From the NCBI RefSeq assembly GCF_039548895.1, contig NZ_JBCLVG010000003.1: a stretch of 64,000 nucleotides of DNA. One strand, given 5' to 3'. Made by a program: the position numbers and the translations under genes. The notes below the pieces were generated by a model, which saw only the letters and a list, made by a program, of their open reading frames with translations, was not told the origin of the DNA and searched no databases. This DNA comes from Orlajensenia stereocauli. Lineage in GTDB: Bacteria; Actinomycetota; Actinomycetes; Actinomycetales; Microbacteriaceae. Shown here one piece after another: positions 26,604-34,593 of the stretch. Position 1 is the first letter of the stretch; every line of letters starts with the position of its first letter.

Positions 26604-27578
26604 ATGACTGCCACCACGAACATGCCCGCCGTGAACCCCGCTGCGTCGGGTTCGGGCTCCGACTCCGGACTTCCCTCGACCACGGATGCTCCGCGCCTGC
26701 CGTCTCTGTCTCGCCGGTCTTCCTCGTCGCCGGCCGCCCGGCGTGCCAAGGCGCCGATGTCGATCGGCACGACGCTGGTGCTGCTCATCGGTGCCCTGTA
26801 CTGCCTCACGCCCGTTCTCTGGGTCGTGATCGCGTCGACCAAGGACGGCTCCGAGCTGTTCAGCACCTTCACCTTCCTGCCGTCGACCCACCTGTGGGAC
26901 AACATCGTGGAGCTCACGGAGTACCGCGGCGGGCTCTACTGGCGCTGGATGCTCAACACCGCGCTCTACGCCGGGGTGGGCGCCATCCTCTCGACCTACG
27001 TGTCGATGCTCTCGGGCTACGCGCTGGCCAAATTCACCTTCCCGGGCAAGTCGGGCGTCTTCAAGGTGCTGCTCATGGGCGTGCTCGTGCCCGGCGTGAT
27101 CCTCGCGATCCCGCAGTACTTCATGCTCGCGCAGGTGGGTATGACCAACACCTACTGGGCCGTACTGCTGCCGCAGATCATCAGCCCGTACGGCATCTAC
27201 CTGGCGCGCATCTATGCGGCTGCCGCGGTGCCGACCGAGATCATCGAGTCGGGCCGCACCGAGGGTGCCGGCGAGCTGTTCATCCTGCACCGCCTCGCGA
27301 TGCCGATGATGCTCCCCGGTCTCGTCACGGTGTTCCTGTTCCAGTTCGTGGCCATCTGGAACAACTTCATGCTGCCGTACATCATGCTCGGCGACGACAA
27401 GCTGTTCCCGATCACCGTCGGCCTCTCGGGCCTGCTCAACCAGGGGTCGACGGTGCCGGCGCTCTACACGCTGGTGATCACGGGCGCACTGCTGTCGATC
27501 ATCCCGCTCATCGCGCTGTTCCTCGTGCTGCAGCGCTACTGGCGGGTGGACCTCGCGGCCGGTGCGGTGAAGGCGTGA
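26604..27578 (+). CDS. Sugar ABC transporter permease (MalG type)
   Basis: This 324-residue permease has a Ser/Pro-rich cytoplasmic N-terminus of about 55 residues, longer than usual, then six helices. The EAA loop reads TEIIESGRTEGAGELFILHR, and the C-terminal GLSGLLNQGSTVPALYTLVI region is normal for the family. The ATG follows the stop of the first permease by 3 nt. No ATPase gene is present in the operon or elsewhere in the window. As in many actinobacterial sugar importers, a shared MsiK-like ATPase encoded elsewhere may energise it. Confidence 0.92.
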   Translation: MTATTNMPAVNPAASGSGSDSGLPSTTDAPRLPSLSRRSSSSPAARRAKAPMSIGTTLVLLIGALYCLTPVLWVVIASTKDGSELFSTFTFLPSTHLWDNIVELTEYRGGLYWRWMLNTALYAGVGAILSTYVSMLSGYALAKFTFPGKSGVFKVLLMGVLVPGVILAIPQYFMLAQVGMTNTYWAVLLPQIISPYGIYLARIYAAAAVPTEIIESGRTEGAGELFILHRLAMPMMLPGLVTVFLFQFVAIWNNFMLPYIMLGDDKLFPITVGLSGLLNQGSTVPALYTLVITGALLSIIPLIALFLVLQRYWRVDLAAGAVKA

Positions 27579-27617
27579 TGTCACCGGCATCCGCCCGACC
27601 GCCCCTAGGCTGACACC

Positions 27618-28634
27618 GTGGCAGAGAGCACCCCGCGCAAGCGCCCGACCATCGAGGACGTCGCGCGCGAGTCCGGCGTCTCGCGCGGCACGGTGTCACG
27701 TGTGCTCAATGGCGGCCATTGGGTGAGCCCGGATGCCGCAGCCGCCGTCGAGAAGGCCATCAAGAAGACCGGCTTCCGGGCCAACCCGCACGCCCGCAAC
27801 CTGGCGACGGCGCGCGCGAACTCCATCGCGTTCCTGCTCACAGAGTCGCACGAGCGCCTGTTCGAGGACCCGAACTTCTCCGCCCTCATGCGCGGAGCCG
27901 CCCAGGCCCTCGCCGAGCGCGACCTTCCGCTCGTGCTGCTGATGGCCGGGTCTGACGACGAGCAGCGCCGCGCCACCGAGTTCATCACCGCCGGCCACGT
28001 CGACGGAGCCCTGCTGGTGTCGTCGCACCGCGGACGCGAGAGCTTCCTCGGGGAGCTCGTGGCCGCCGAGATCCCGGTGATCGCCTGCGGCATCCCGCTC
28101 GGCTACGAACGTCGCATCGGCTACGTCTCGGCCGACGACCTCGAGGGTGCGCGCGACATGGTGGTCTACCTGCGCGGCCTCGGACGCAGGCGCGTCGCCC
28201 ACATCGCCGGACCTCTCGACACCTCCGGGGGAACCGGGCGCCTCGAGGGGTACCGCCTCGAGATGGGCGAGGACTTCGACGAGTCGCTCGTCGAGGAGGG
28301 CGACTACTCGCGCACCAGCGGAGAGCGGGCCATGCGCGCGCTGCTGGAGCGGCATCCGGATGTCGACGCCGTCTTCGCCGCCAACGACCTCATGGCAGCT
28401 GGCGCCCTCGACGTGCTGCGCGCCGCCGGACGCACCGTGCCCACCGACGTCGCCGTCGCCGGCTTCGACGACGCCCCCATCGCCACGCGCACCTCGCCCG
28501 AGCTCACCACCATGCGTCAGCCCTTCGACCGCATCGCGCGGGAGATGGTGCGGATGCTGCTCGAGGTCATCGACGGCCAGCCGGCAGCGCGGCTCACGAT
28601 GCCCACCGAGCTGGTGGTGCGCGGGTCGGCTTGA
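27618..28634 (+). CDS. LacI family transcriptional regulator
   Basis: This 338-residue regulator has an N-terminal LacI helix-turn-helix (TIEDVARESGVSRGTVSRVL) and hinge helix, then a periplasmic-binding-protein-like effector domain. The latter includes AFLLTESHERLFEDPNF and the late signature DAVFAANDLMAAGALDVLR and VAVAGFDDAPIATRTSPELT. The GTG at 27618 stands 6 nt behind TAGGCT (27606-27611), so it probably has its own leaderless transcript as well as read-through from the importer operon 39 nt upstream. It most likely represses the GH42 and ABC genes until a sugar is bound. The inverted repeat at 24075-24095 is a candidate operator. Confidence 0.92.
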   Translation: MAESTPRKRPTIEDVARESGVSRGTVSRVLNGGHWVSPDAAAAVEKAIKKTGFRANPHARNLATARANSIAFLLTESHERLFEDPNFSALMRGAAQALAERDLPLVLLMAGSDDEQRRATEFITAGHVDGALLVSSHRGRESFLGELVAAEIPVIACGIPLGYERRIGYVSADDLEGARDMVVYLRGLGRRRVAHIAGPLDTSGGTGRLEGYRLEMGEDFDESLVEEGDYSRTSGERAMRALLERHPDVDAVFAANDLMAAGALDVLRAAGRTVPTDVAVAGFDDAPIATRTSPELTTMRQPFDRIAREMVRMLLEVIDGQPAARLTMPTELVVRGSA

Positions 28635-28644
28635 GGGTCGCCCC

Positions 28645-28682
28645 TGCTGGCTGGGGCCTGGACGAAGTCCTCGGTCGAAGCG
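28645..28682. repeat. Diverged single unit of the intergenic repeat
   Basis: GCTGGCTGGGGCCTGGACGA leads into AGTCCTCGGTCGAAGCG. It follows the lacI-type gene by 10 nt and is more diverged than the other copies. It lies between convergent genes. Confidence 0.5.
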
Positions 28683-28775
28683 CTGTCTAATGCTCGGCCC
28701 ACTTTCGGTGCACCGGCCCGCGTTCCACTGTGGGCCCGAGCGCAATGAGTGGGCCAGAGCGCGTTCCTGTCGCGC

Positions 28776-29237
28776 TCAGCTCAGCGTCACCATCCGCACG
28801 ATCCCCGCCACAACCGCCACGAACACGAGGATGTCGGTCCACGTGACCACGACCTCATCGGTGTTCTTGCCCTTCTTCGGGATGTGCCTGAAGCCCGCGA
28901 GTCCGAGGTAGATCGCGCCGGGAAGCGCACCGAGGATGCCCCAGTCCGGAACGAACGGCGCGAAGAGCGCGACGAATCCCAGGCAGAGGTTCGCGAACCC
29001 GAGCTCGTGCACGACGAGTTCAGCACTCTCGTCCTCGATGCCGAGGATGCCCTTCGTGGTGCGCCCGGGATTCGCCAGCTGGCTGATGCCGGCCACGAAC
29101 AGTCGCGTGCCGACGCCCCAGAACGCCCACCAGATGCCGAACACCACGAGCGGATCCCCGCCGGCCACGACGAGCTGGATGAAGCCGGACACCAGCGGAA
29201 GCACGAGCGTCTGGGCGAGAACGAGGGCGATGTACAC
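28776..29237 (-). CDS. Small four-helix membrane protein
   Basis: This 153-residue membrane protein has about four hydrophobic helices (YIALVLAQTLVLPLVSGFIQ, VFGIWWAFWGVGTRLFVAGI, LCLGFVALFAPFVPDWGILG and DILVFVAVVAGIVRMVTL). A conserved-looking loop, RTTKGILGIED, lies between helices 2 and 3. It resembles the DUF6790 group from memory, which has no known function. The GTG at 29237 is preferred over longer in-frame starts because it begins the first helix and has GAGAGGAT ahead. It is divergent from the gamma-glutamyltransferase gene. Confidence 0.75.
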   Translation of the reverse strand: MYIALVLAQTLVLPLVSGFIQLVVAGGDPLVVFGIWWAFWGVGTRLFVAGISQLANPGRTTKGILGIEDESAELVVHELGFANLCLGFVALFAPFVPDWGILGALPGAIYLGLAGFRHIPKKGKNTDEVVVTWTDILVFVAVVAGIVRMVTLS

Positions 29238-29360
29238 GGCGGATCCTCTCGACGATGAGGCGATGTCCACAGTGTGGCACCGCATCGGGCTCTTGTCCCA
29301 TCCGTCGCCCGGGTCTACCGTGAGGAAGACCGCACTGTAACCATTTCGGGGGACAAGTTC

Positions 29361-31274
29361 ATGGTCATCAACGCTGCACACACATCGGCAGAACGTCGGA
29401 GTCCGATGCTTCGGCGGTTGGCGCTCGCCACCGTCGGCACGCTCGCCTTCGGTGCTCTCGCCACGGTCGCTCCGGCGACAGCCCAGTCGCAGAGCGCGAC
29501 GGTCTCAGCGGCATCCGTCACCGGAAACGGAGGCGGCCATGGCGGCCATCCGGGATCGAACCCGACGACCTCCACCTCCACGGGGTACGGGGGCGCCGTC
29601 TCGTCGGTGGACGCATCCGCGAGCCGCGTCGGCATCGAGGTGCTGAAGCGCGGGGGCAATGCGGCGGATGCCGCCGTCGCCACGGCCGCAGCGCTCGGCG
29701 TGACCGAGCCCTACAGCGCTGGCATCGGCGGCGGCGGGTACTTCGTCTACTTCGACGCGAAGTCGGGCGAGGTGAGCACCATCGACGGCCGCGAGACCGC
29801 GCCGGCAGGCATCACCCCCGACGCGTTCATCGACCCCGCGACCGGAGCGCCCTACCCGTTCACGCCGCAGCTCGTCTCCTCGGGCGTCTCGGTGGGAGTG
29901 CCGGGAACCCTCGCCACCTGGGACGCCGCGCTCGACGAGTTCGGCACCAAGCGACTCTCGTCCATGCTCGCGCCGGCCATCCTGCTGGCCGCGAAGGGCT
30001 TCCCGGTCGACGACACCTTCCGCAACCAGACGCTCGACAACAAGGCGCGCTTCGCCGCGTTCCCCGACACGGCCAAGCTGTTCCTCCCGGGCGGCGACGC
30101 CCCGAAGGTCGGCACCACCTTCCGCAACCCGGCGCTGGCCAAGACCCTCGCGCTCATCGCCCTTCGCGGACCGAACGCGCTCTACCAGGGCAGGCTCGCC
30201 GCCGAGATCGCCGACGTGGTGCAGAATCCGCGGATCGACCCGGCCTCCACCCTCCCCGCGCCGGCCGGCACCATGACCACGGCAGACCTCGCGGCCTATG
30301 AGGTCGTGCAGCAGGCGGCCACGCAGGTCGACTACCGCGGCCTCGACGTCTACGGCATGGCGCCGTCGTCTTCGGGCGGCATCGCGGTGGGCGAGGCGCT
30401 GAACATCCTCGAGAACCACGATCTGTCGTCGACGGATGCCGCAGCCGCCCTGCACCTCTACCTCGAGGCTTCGGCGCGGGCCTTCGCGGACCGTGCCGCG
30501 TACCTCGGTGACCCCGCCTTCGTCGACGTTCCGACCGAGACGCTGCTCAGCCAGGAGTTCGCCGACGCCCGCGACTGCACCATCGACCCGTCATCCGCCT
30601 CTGCCCGTCCGGTTCCAGCCGGAGCGCTCGACGTCGCCGGATGCGCATCCGTCGCCTTCGAGGAGGCAGCCGACACCGAGAACGTCTCGACCACGCACCT
30701 CTCCGTTGTCGACAAATGGGGCAACGCCGTGGCCTACACGCTCACGATCGAGCAGACCGGCGGATCGGCCATGGTGGTTCCGGGGCGCGGCTTTCTGCTC
30801 AACAATGAGCTGACCGACTTCAGCACGGTCTACAACGCCACGGACCCGAACCGGATCGAGCCGAACAAGCGGCCGCGGTCGTCGATGTCGCCGACCATCG
30901 TGCTCGACGACGGCAAGGTGAAGTTCGTCGTCGGATCGCCCGGTGGCGCGACCATCATAACGACGGTGCTGCAGATCCTGATGAACCGCATCGACTTGGG
31001 CATGACGTTGCCCGAGGCCGTCGCGGCGCCGAGGGCGTCGCAGCGGAACGGTCCCACGACGTCGGCCGAGCCCGAGTTCATCACCGCCTACGGTGCCGCG
31101 CTCGCGCCCTATGGCCAGGTGCTGGTGCCCTCCGGCGACCAGTTCACGTCGGCCGCGCAGATCGGCGCGGCGGCGGCGATCGAGGTCGGGCGGAAGGGCC
31201 TGCTGACGGCGGCCGCGGAGCCCGTGCGTCGCGGCGGCGGCACCGGCCTGGTGGTGCGGCCCTCGCGTCACTGA
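29361..31274 (+). CDS. ggt: Secreted gamma-glutamyltransferase
   Basis: This 637-residue proenzyme cleaves gamma-glutamyl bonds (glutathione and related compounds) and transfers the group. A secretion signal (MLRRLALATVGTLAFGALAT, ending in ATA) follows a 15-residue N-terminal extension; an alternative start is the ATG at 29406. The linker is Gly/His-rich. The self-cleavage site and nucleophile is Thr444 in VSTTHLSVVD. The RSSMSPTIVL and PGG motifs of the small subunit and GRETAP of the large subunit are present, so it should mature and be active outside the cell. A GGGGGA ribosome site precedes the ATG at 29361. The stop codon lies inside a copy of the intergenic repeat. Confidence 0.92.
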   Translation: MVINAAHTSAERRSPMLRRLALATVGTLAFGALATVAPATAQSQSATVSAASVTGNGGGHGGHPGSNPTTSTSTGYGGAVSSVDASASRVGIEVLKRGGNAADAAVATAAALGVTEPYSAGIGGGGYFVYFDAKSGEVSTIDGRETAPAGITPDAFIDPATGAPYPFTPQLVSSGVSVGVPGTLATWDAALDEFGTKRLSSMLAPAILLAAKGFPVDDTFRNQTLDNKARFAAFPDTAKLFLPGGDAPKVGTTFRNPALAKTLALIALRGPNALYQGRLAAEIADVVQNPRIDPASTLPAPAGTMTTADLAAYEVVQQAATQVDYRGLDVYGMAPSSSGGIAVGEALNILENHDLSSTDAAAALHLYLEASARAFADRAAYLGDPAFVDVPTETLLSQEFADARDCTIDPSSASARPVPAGALDVAGCASVAFEEAADTENVSTTHLSVVDKWGNAVAYTLTIEQTGGSAMVVPGRGFLLNNELTDFSTVYNATDPNRIEPNKRPRSSMSPTIVLDDGKVKFVVGSPGGATIITTVLQILMNRIDLGMTLPEAVAAPRASQRNGPTTSAEPEFITAYGAALAPYGQVLVPSGDQFTSAAQIGAAAAIEVGRKGLLTAAAEPVRRGGGTGLVVRPSRH

Positions 31275-31302
31275 GGACCCGACGGAGTCCGCGGCCGAAG
31301 CG
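31271..31302. repeat. Intergenic repeat unit containing the ggt stop codon
   Basis: CTGAGGACCCGACGGAGTCC leads into GCGGCCGAAGCG. The first TGA is the ggt stop. A partial second unit, CCGCTCGCCGAGG, follows at about 31312-31324. Confidence 0.6.
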
Positions 31303-31351
31303 CCTCAGCCCCCGCTCGCCGAGGTGCCGGCCACGGATCCCTCGCCTACTC

Positions 31352-31411
31352 GGCGGGGTTTAGGTGTCACGGCGGAGGTTCCTGCCCCCGCCAGGACACT
31401 TAGACCCCGCC
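31352..31411. repeat. Long imperfect hairpin upstream of the SulP gene
   Basis: Arms GGCGGGGTTTAGGTGTC (31352-31368) and GACACTTAGACCCCGCC (31395-31411) pair over 17 positions with two G-T-type mismatches. GGCGG/CCGCC (31371-31375 and 31388-31392) can extend the stem inward. It could be the ggt terminator, a structured leader of the SulP gene or a mobile palindrome. It lacks the T-run of a classical terminator. Confidence 0.65.
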
Positions 31412-31600
31412 AGGTCAGCGCGTCGGCGAGCGGACCGACCTTGTAGTGTTGTGCGTTCGCGGCCGCGCACTCGGCTGCCGCATCCGTTCCCCCACCCCGC
31501 CGTCGCCGCCGCCCGGAGTGGACTCCCGCGCGACGTTGCGCTCACCACCGCCACCTCGTCAACGCGCTCTCCCGGAGCCACCCAGTCGGAGTTCGAACTC

Positions 31601-33100
31601 ATGCCTGCTGCCGCGCGCCCAGCCTTCATCTTCACCCCGGTCACCGTCCGGACCGCACTGCGGTCCCCGCGCCAGCTGTCGCGCGAGGTGCTCGCCGGCA
31701 TGGTGACCACGCTCGCGCTCGTGCCCGAGGTCATCTCGTTCTCCATCGTCGCCGGGGTCGATCCGATGGTGAGCCTGGTCGCCTCCATCGTGCTGGCGCT
31801 CACGATGTCGATCCTCGGGGGTCGCCCCGGCGTCATCACGGCGGCCGCCGGATCCGTCGCCCTCGTCATCGCACCGCTCGTGCACGAGCGCGGAGTCGAA
31901 TACGTGCTCCCGACGGTGATCCTCGCCGGCCTCATCCAGATCGCCTTCGGCCTCGCCGGCCTCGCCCGCCTGATGCGCTTCATTCCGCGGTCGGTGATGA
32001 TCGGCTTCGTCAACGCCCTCGGCATCCTCATCTTCGTTGCGCAGGTTCCCCACGTGATCAACGTGCCCTGGCTCGCCTACGTGCTCTTCGCGGTGACGCT
32101 CGCGATCATCTTCATCGTGCCGCGGTTCACCATGGCGGTGCCGTCACCGCTCATCGCGATCGTCGTCGTCACGGCCGTCGTCATCATCGCGAACATCACG
32201 GTTCCGAACGTCGCCGACGAAGGGCCGCTCACCGGGCAGCTCCCCGGCATCACCCCGTTCCTGGTGCCCCTGAACCTCGCGACGCTGCAGATCATCCTGC
32301 CGACGGCGTTGAGTGTCGCCTTCGTCGGCCTGATGGAGACCCTGCTCACGGCGAAGCTCGTCGATGAGATGACCGACACCCCGTCGCACAAGAATCGTGA
32401 GTCGTGGGCGCTCGGCGTCTCGAACATCCTCGCCGGCTTCTACGGCGGCATCGCCGGCTGCGCGATGATCGGCCAGACCGTGCTCAACGTCAAGACCGGC
32501 GGCGCCCGCACCCGCATCTCGACCGTCGTCGCGGGCGTCTTCCTGCTCTTCCTCGTCACGGCGTTGAGCTCGATCATGGGCCAGATCCCCATGGTCGCCC
32601 TCGCTGCCGTGATGATGGTGGTCGCCATCACCACCGTCGACTGGCACAGCCTCAAGCCGTCAACTCTGAGACGAATGCCGATCCCCGAGACCCTCGTCAT
32701 GGTCGTCACCGTGGTCGTCGTCGTCGCGACGAACAACCTCGCCCTCGGCGTGATCGTCGGCGTGATCCTGGCGATGGTGCTCTTCGCCCGCCGCGTCGCC
32801 CACGTCATCACCGTCGAGCGCACCCTCAGCGACGACGGAGAGAGCGTGCACTACGACGTGCTCGGGCCGCTGTTCTTCGGCAGCAGCAACGACCTCGTCG
32901 ACAGGTTCAGCTACGCCGACGATCCGACATCCGTCACCATCGACCTCAGCCAGGCCCAGATCTGGGACGCCTCCACCGTCGCCGCGCTCGACTCCATCGA
33001 GACGAAGTACCGCGCTCACGGGGCCGCCGTCACGATCGAGGGGCTCGATGAGCGCAGCACCGGATTCCACAGCCGCCTGACGGGGCGCTTCGGGGTCTGA
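31601..33100 (+). CDS. SulP family inorganic anion transporter
   Basis: This 499-residue transporter is of the SLC26/SulP family. It has ten or more hydrophobic segments beginning with QLSREVLAGMVTTLALVPEV, the region where SulP proteins have their first signature. The conserved SVAFVGLMETLLTAKLVDEM and YGGIAGCAMIGQTVLNVKTG follow. A C-terminal STAS domain spans about residues 405-495 (VTIDLSQAQIWDASTVAALD). The anion (sulfate, bicarbonate or other) is not decided by the sequence. The ATG at 31601 is chosen for the GGAG 9 nt ahead; the frame remains open upstream through a repeat-bearing intergenic region that does not look coding. Confidence 0.9.
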   Translation: MPAAARPAFIFTPVTVRTALRSPRQLSREVLAGMVTTLALVPEVISFSIVAGVDPMVSLVASIVLALTMSILGGRPGVITAAAGSVALVIAPLVHERGVEYVLPTVILAGLIQIAFGLAGLARLMRFIPRSVMIGFVNALGILIFVAQVPHVINVPWLAYVLFAVTLAIIFIVPRFTMAVPSPLIAIVVVTAVVIIANITVPNVADEGPLTGQLPGITPFLVPLNLATLQIILPTALSVAFVGLMETLLTAKLVDEMTDTPSHKNRESWALGVSNILAGFYGGIAGCAMIGQTVLNVKTGGARTRISTVVAGVFLLFLVTALSSIMGQIPMVALAAVMMVVAITTVDWHSLKPSTLRRMPIPETLVMVVTVVVVVATNNLALGVIVGVILAMVLFARRVAHVITVERTLSDDGESVHYDVLGPLFFGSSNDLVDRFSYADDPTSVTIDLSQAQIWDASTVAALDSIETKYRAHGAAVTIEGLDERSTGFHSRLTGRFGV

Positions 33101-33159
33101 CGTCGGCGCCCAGCGTCTCGCCGATCTGCACCGATCCGTTCTGCTCTGAGCGGATAGGG

Positions 33160-33188
33160 GTGACGTGGCGGCGCCCGCGAACTAGCCT
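33160..33188 (+). promoter_or_regulatory. Leaderless promoter of the ClgR-like regulator
   Basis: GTGACG (33160-33165), a 17-nt spacer and TAGCCT (33183-33188) are followed by 6 nt and the ATG at 33195. This is one of the clearest -35/-10 pairs of the window. Confidence 0.65.
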
Positions 33189-33194
33189 CGCGCT

Positions 33195-33863
33195 ATGGGT
33201 ACCGTCATCCCGATCCGCCGACTGGACACGTTCACGATGCTGACGCAGCGCGAGCCGCAACGCCAGGTGCCGACCCCGCAGCGGGAGCCGCTCTGGCGCG
33301 ACCTCGTCGGCGCCTTCCTCCGCGAGACGCGCGCCGAGCAGCACCGCATCCTCGCCGACGTGGCCTCAGCCGCCGGCGTGAGCACGCAGTACCTCTCCGA
33401 GATCGAACGCGGACGCAAGGAGCCGTCGAGCGAGATCCTCGGCGCCGTCGCCGAGGCGCTCGGCCTCACGCTGCACGACATCGCGGCAGGCGTCGGCGCC
33501 ATGATCGAACGCCGAGACGGCGAACGGATGCGGCGACTCAGTGCGCTGCTGCGCTCGCGCCCGTCGTCGGCAACCGTGCCCGCACGTGGTGTGACCGACG
33601 TGCCGCCCGTGCCCGACGAGCCGAGTGCCCCGGGCGTGCCAGAGGCCCCGGAGCCGCCGTTCATCCCGTCCGAGCCGAATGCGCCAGACAATCCCGGTGC
33701 TCCGGATGCCCCCACCGAGCCGGACTTCCCGCTGACGCCGACCGAACCCGGCATCCCGATCGCCCCGGAGCCCGGCTTCCCGAGCGCGCCCGAGGAGCCG
33801 ATCGCGCCGTTCGGTGCCGTGTCGATCTCCTACTCGGGGATGGACGTGGTCCTCGCCGCCTGA
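33195..33863 (+). CDS. ClgR-like XRE family regulator with a proline-rich tail
   Basis: This 222-residue protein has an XRE helix-turn-helix at about residues 40-95 (RILADVASAAGVSTQYLSEI followed by ERGRKEPSSEILGAVAEALG). The sequence around the recognition helix matches ClgR/PopR-type activators of actinobacterial clp genes. The C-terminal half (about 130-215) is different: a low-complexity run of Pro, Glu, Ala and Asp in short EP/AP/PxxP units. The usual C-terminal degradation tag of ClgR is not evident; the protein ends MDVVLAA, and a terminal Ala-Ala may still be a Clp degron. It is convergent with a ClpP pair, which fits a role in controlling that pair. It has its own leaderless promoter. 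Confidence 0.8.
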   Translation: MGTVIPIRRLDTFTMLTQREPQRQVPTPQREPLWRDLVGAFLRETRAEQHRILADVASAAGVSTQYLSEIERGRKEPSSEILGAVAEALGLTLHDIAAGVGAMIERRDGERMRRLSALLRSRPSSATVPARGVTDVPPVPDEPSAPGVPEAPEPPFIPSEPNAPDNPGAPDAPTEPDFPLTPTEPGIPIAPEPGFPSAPEEPIAPFGAVSISYSGMDVVLAA

Positions 33864-33881
33864 TCCACCGCCGCCAGCTCT

Positions 33882-33984
33882 CCGCTCGTTGAGGCCCGGA
33901 CGAAGTCCGAGGCCGAAGCGCAACTCCCGAGCGCGCGCCCGTGATGCGCTTCGGCCCCGCTCCGCGGGGCCCTCAGCGAGCGGG
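33882..33984. repeat. Intergenic palindromic repeat overlapping a clpP stop codon
   Basis: A left unit CCGCTCGTTGAGGCCCGGAC...CGAAGCG and an inverted right unit CGCTTCGGCCCCGCTCCGCG...CTCAGCGAGCGGG are separated by about 28 nt. The right unit carries the last codons and the TGA of the ClpP2-like gene on the minus strand. It separates two convergent genes. Confidence 0.75.
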
Positions 33985-34593
33985 TGGTAAGGCGGGGGAC
34001 CCAGCCCGCTGCGTCGCCACCACCGCATCCGCCAGCCCGTACTCCACCGCAGCGGCCGCCGGCAGAATCAGGTCGCGGTCGGTGTCCCGCCTGAGCGACG
34101 CCAGGTCGCGCCCGGTATCGGCCGCCAGCACCTCCTCCAGCTCAGCGCGCACCCGCAGCACCTCGTCGGCGTGGATGATCAGATCCGGAATCGATCCCTG
34201 CCCCTGAGTCGACGGCTGGTGCAGGATCACGCGCCCGTGCCGGAGGATCGCGCGATTGCCCGGCGCCCCTCCCGCGAGCAGCACCGCCGCAGGGCCAGCA
34301 GCCTGCCCCACGCAGGTCGTCGCCACCAGTGGACGGATGTGCTGCATCGTGTCGTACACGGCGAGCATCGCCGACGGCGAGCCGCCGGGGGAGTTGATGT
34401 AGAGGCTCACCGGCGCATCCGTGCTCTCGGATTCGAGGTGCAGCAGTTGCGCGATGAGCACGTTGGCCACTCCGTCGTCGATCTCGGTGCCGAGGTAGAC
34501 GATGCGCTCCGAGAGCAGGCGGCTGTAGACGTCGAGCGAGCGTTCGACGTTGCCGCGGCGCTCGACGACAGAGGGGATCGTGTAGGTGCTCAT
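33973..34593 (-). CDS. ClpP2-like protein lacking the catalytic serine
   Basis: This 206-residue ClpP-family subunit has the fold and length of ClpP (RLLSERIVYLGTEIDDGVAN, LYINSPGGSPSAMLAVYDTM). His125 (ILHQPS) and Asp170 (RRDTDRD) of the triad are kept. The nucleophile position, Ser in the usual GQAAS motif, is Gly100 (GQAAGPAAVLL). It should therefore be proteolytically dead and may serve as a structural or regulatory ring partner, like the ClpR subunits of cyanobacteria and plastids. The ATG overlaps the stop of the preceding clpP gene by 4 nt (ATGA), so the two are made together and probably form a mixed complex. The main housekeeping clpP1P2 is expected elsewhere. The C-terminal PPAR comes from the intergenic repeat. 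Confidence 0.88.
   Translation of the reverse strand: MSTYTIPSVVERRGNVERSLDVYSRLLSERIVYLGTEIDDGVANVLIAQLLHLESESTDAPVSLYINSPGGSPSAMLAVYDTMQHIRPLVATTCVGQAAGPAAVLLAGGAPGNRAILRHGRVILHQPSTQGQGSIPDLIIHADEVLRVRAELEEVLAADTGRDLASLRRDTDRDLILPAAAAVEYGLADAVVATQRAGSPALPPAR

Noticed and set aside
24291..27590. A 1099-codon open frame antisense to the ABC importer operon
   Set aside because: It is the mirror of the GC-rich third positions of the real genes, is rich in Arg/Gly/His/Asp without any motif, and the plus strand encodes clear ABC proteins.
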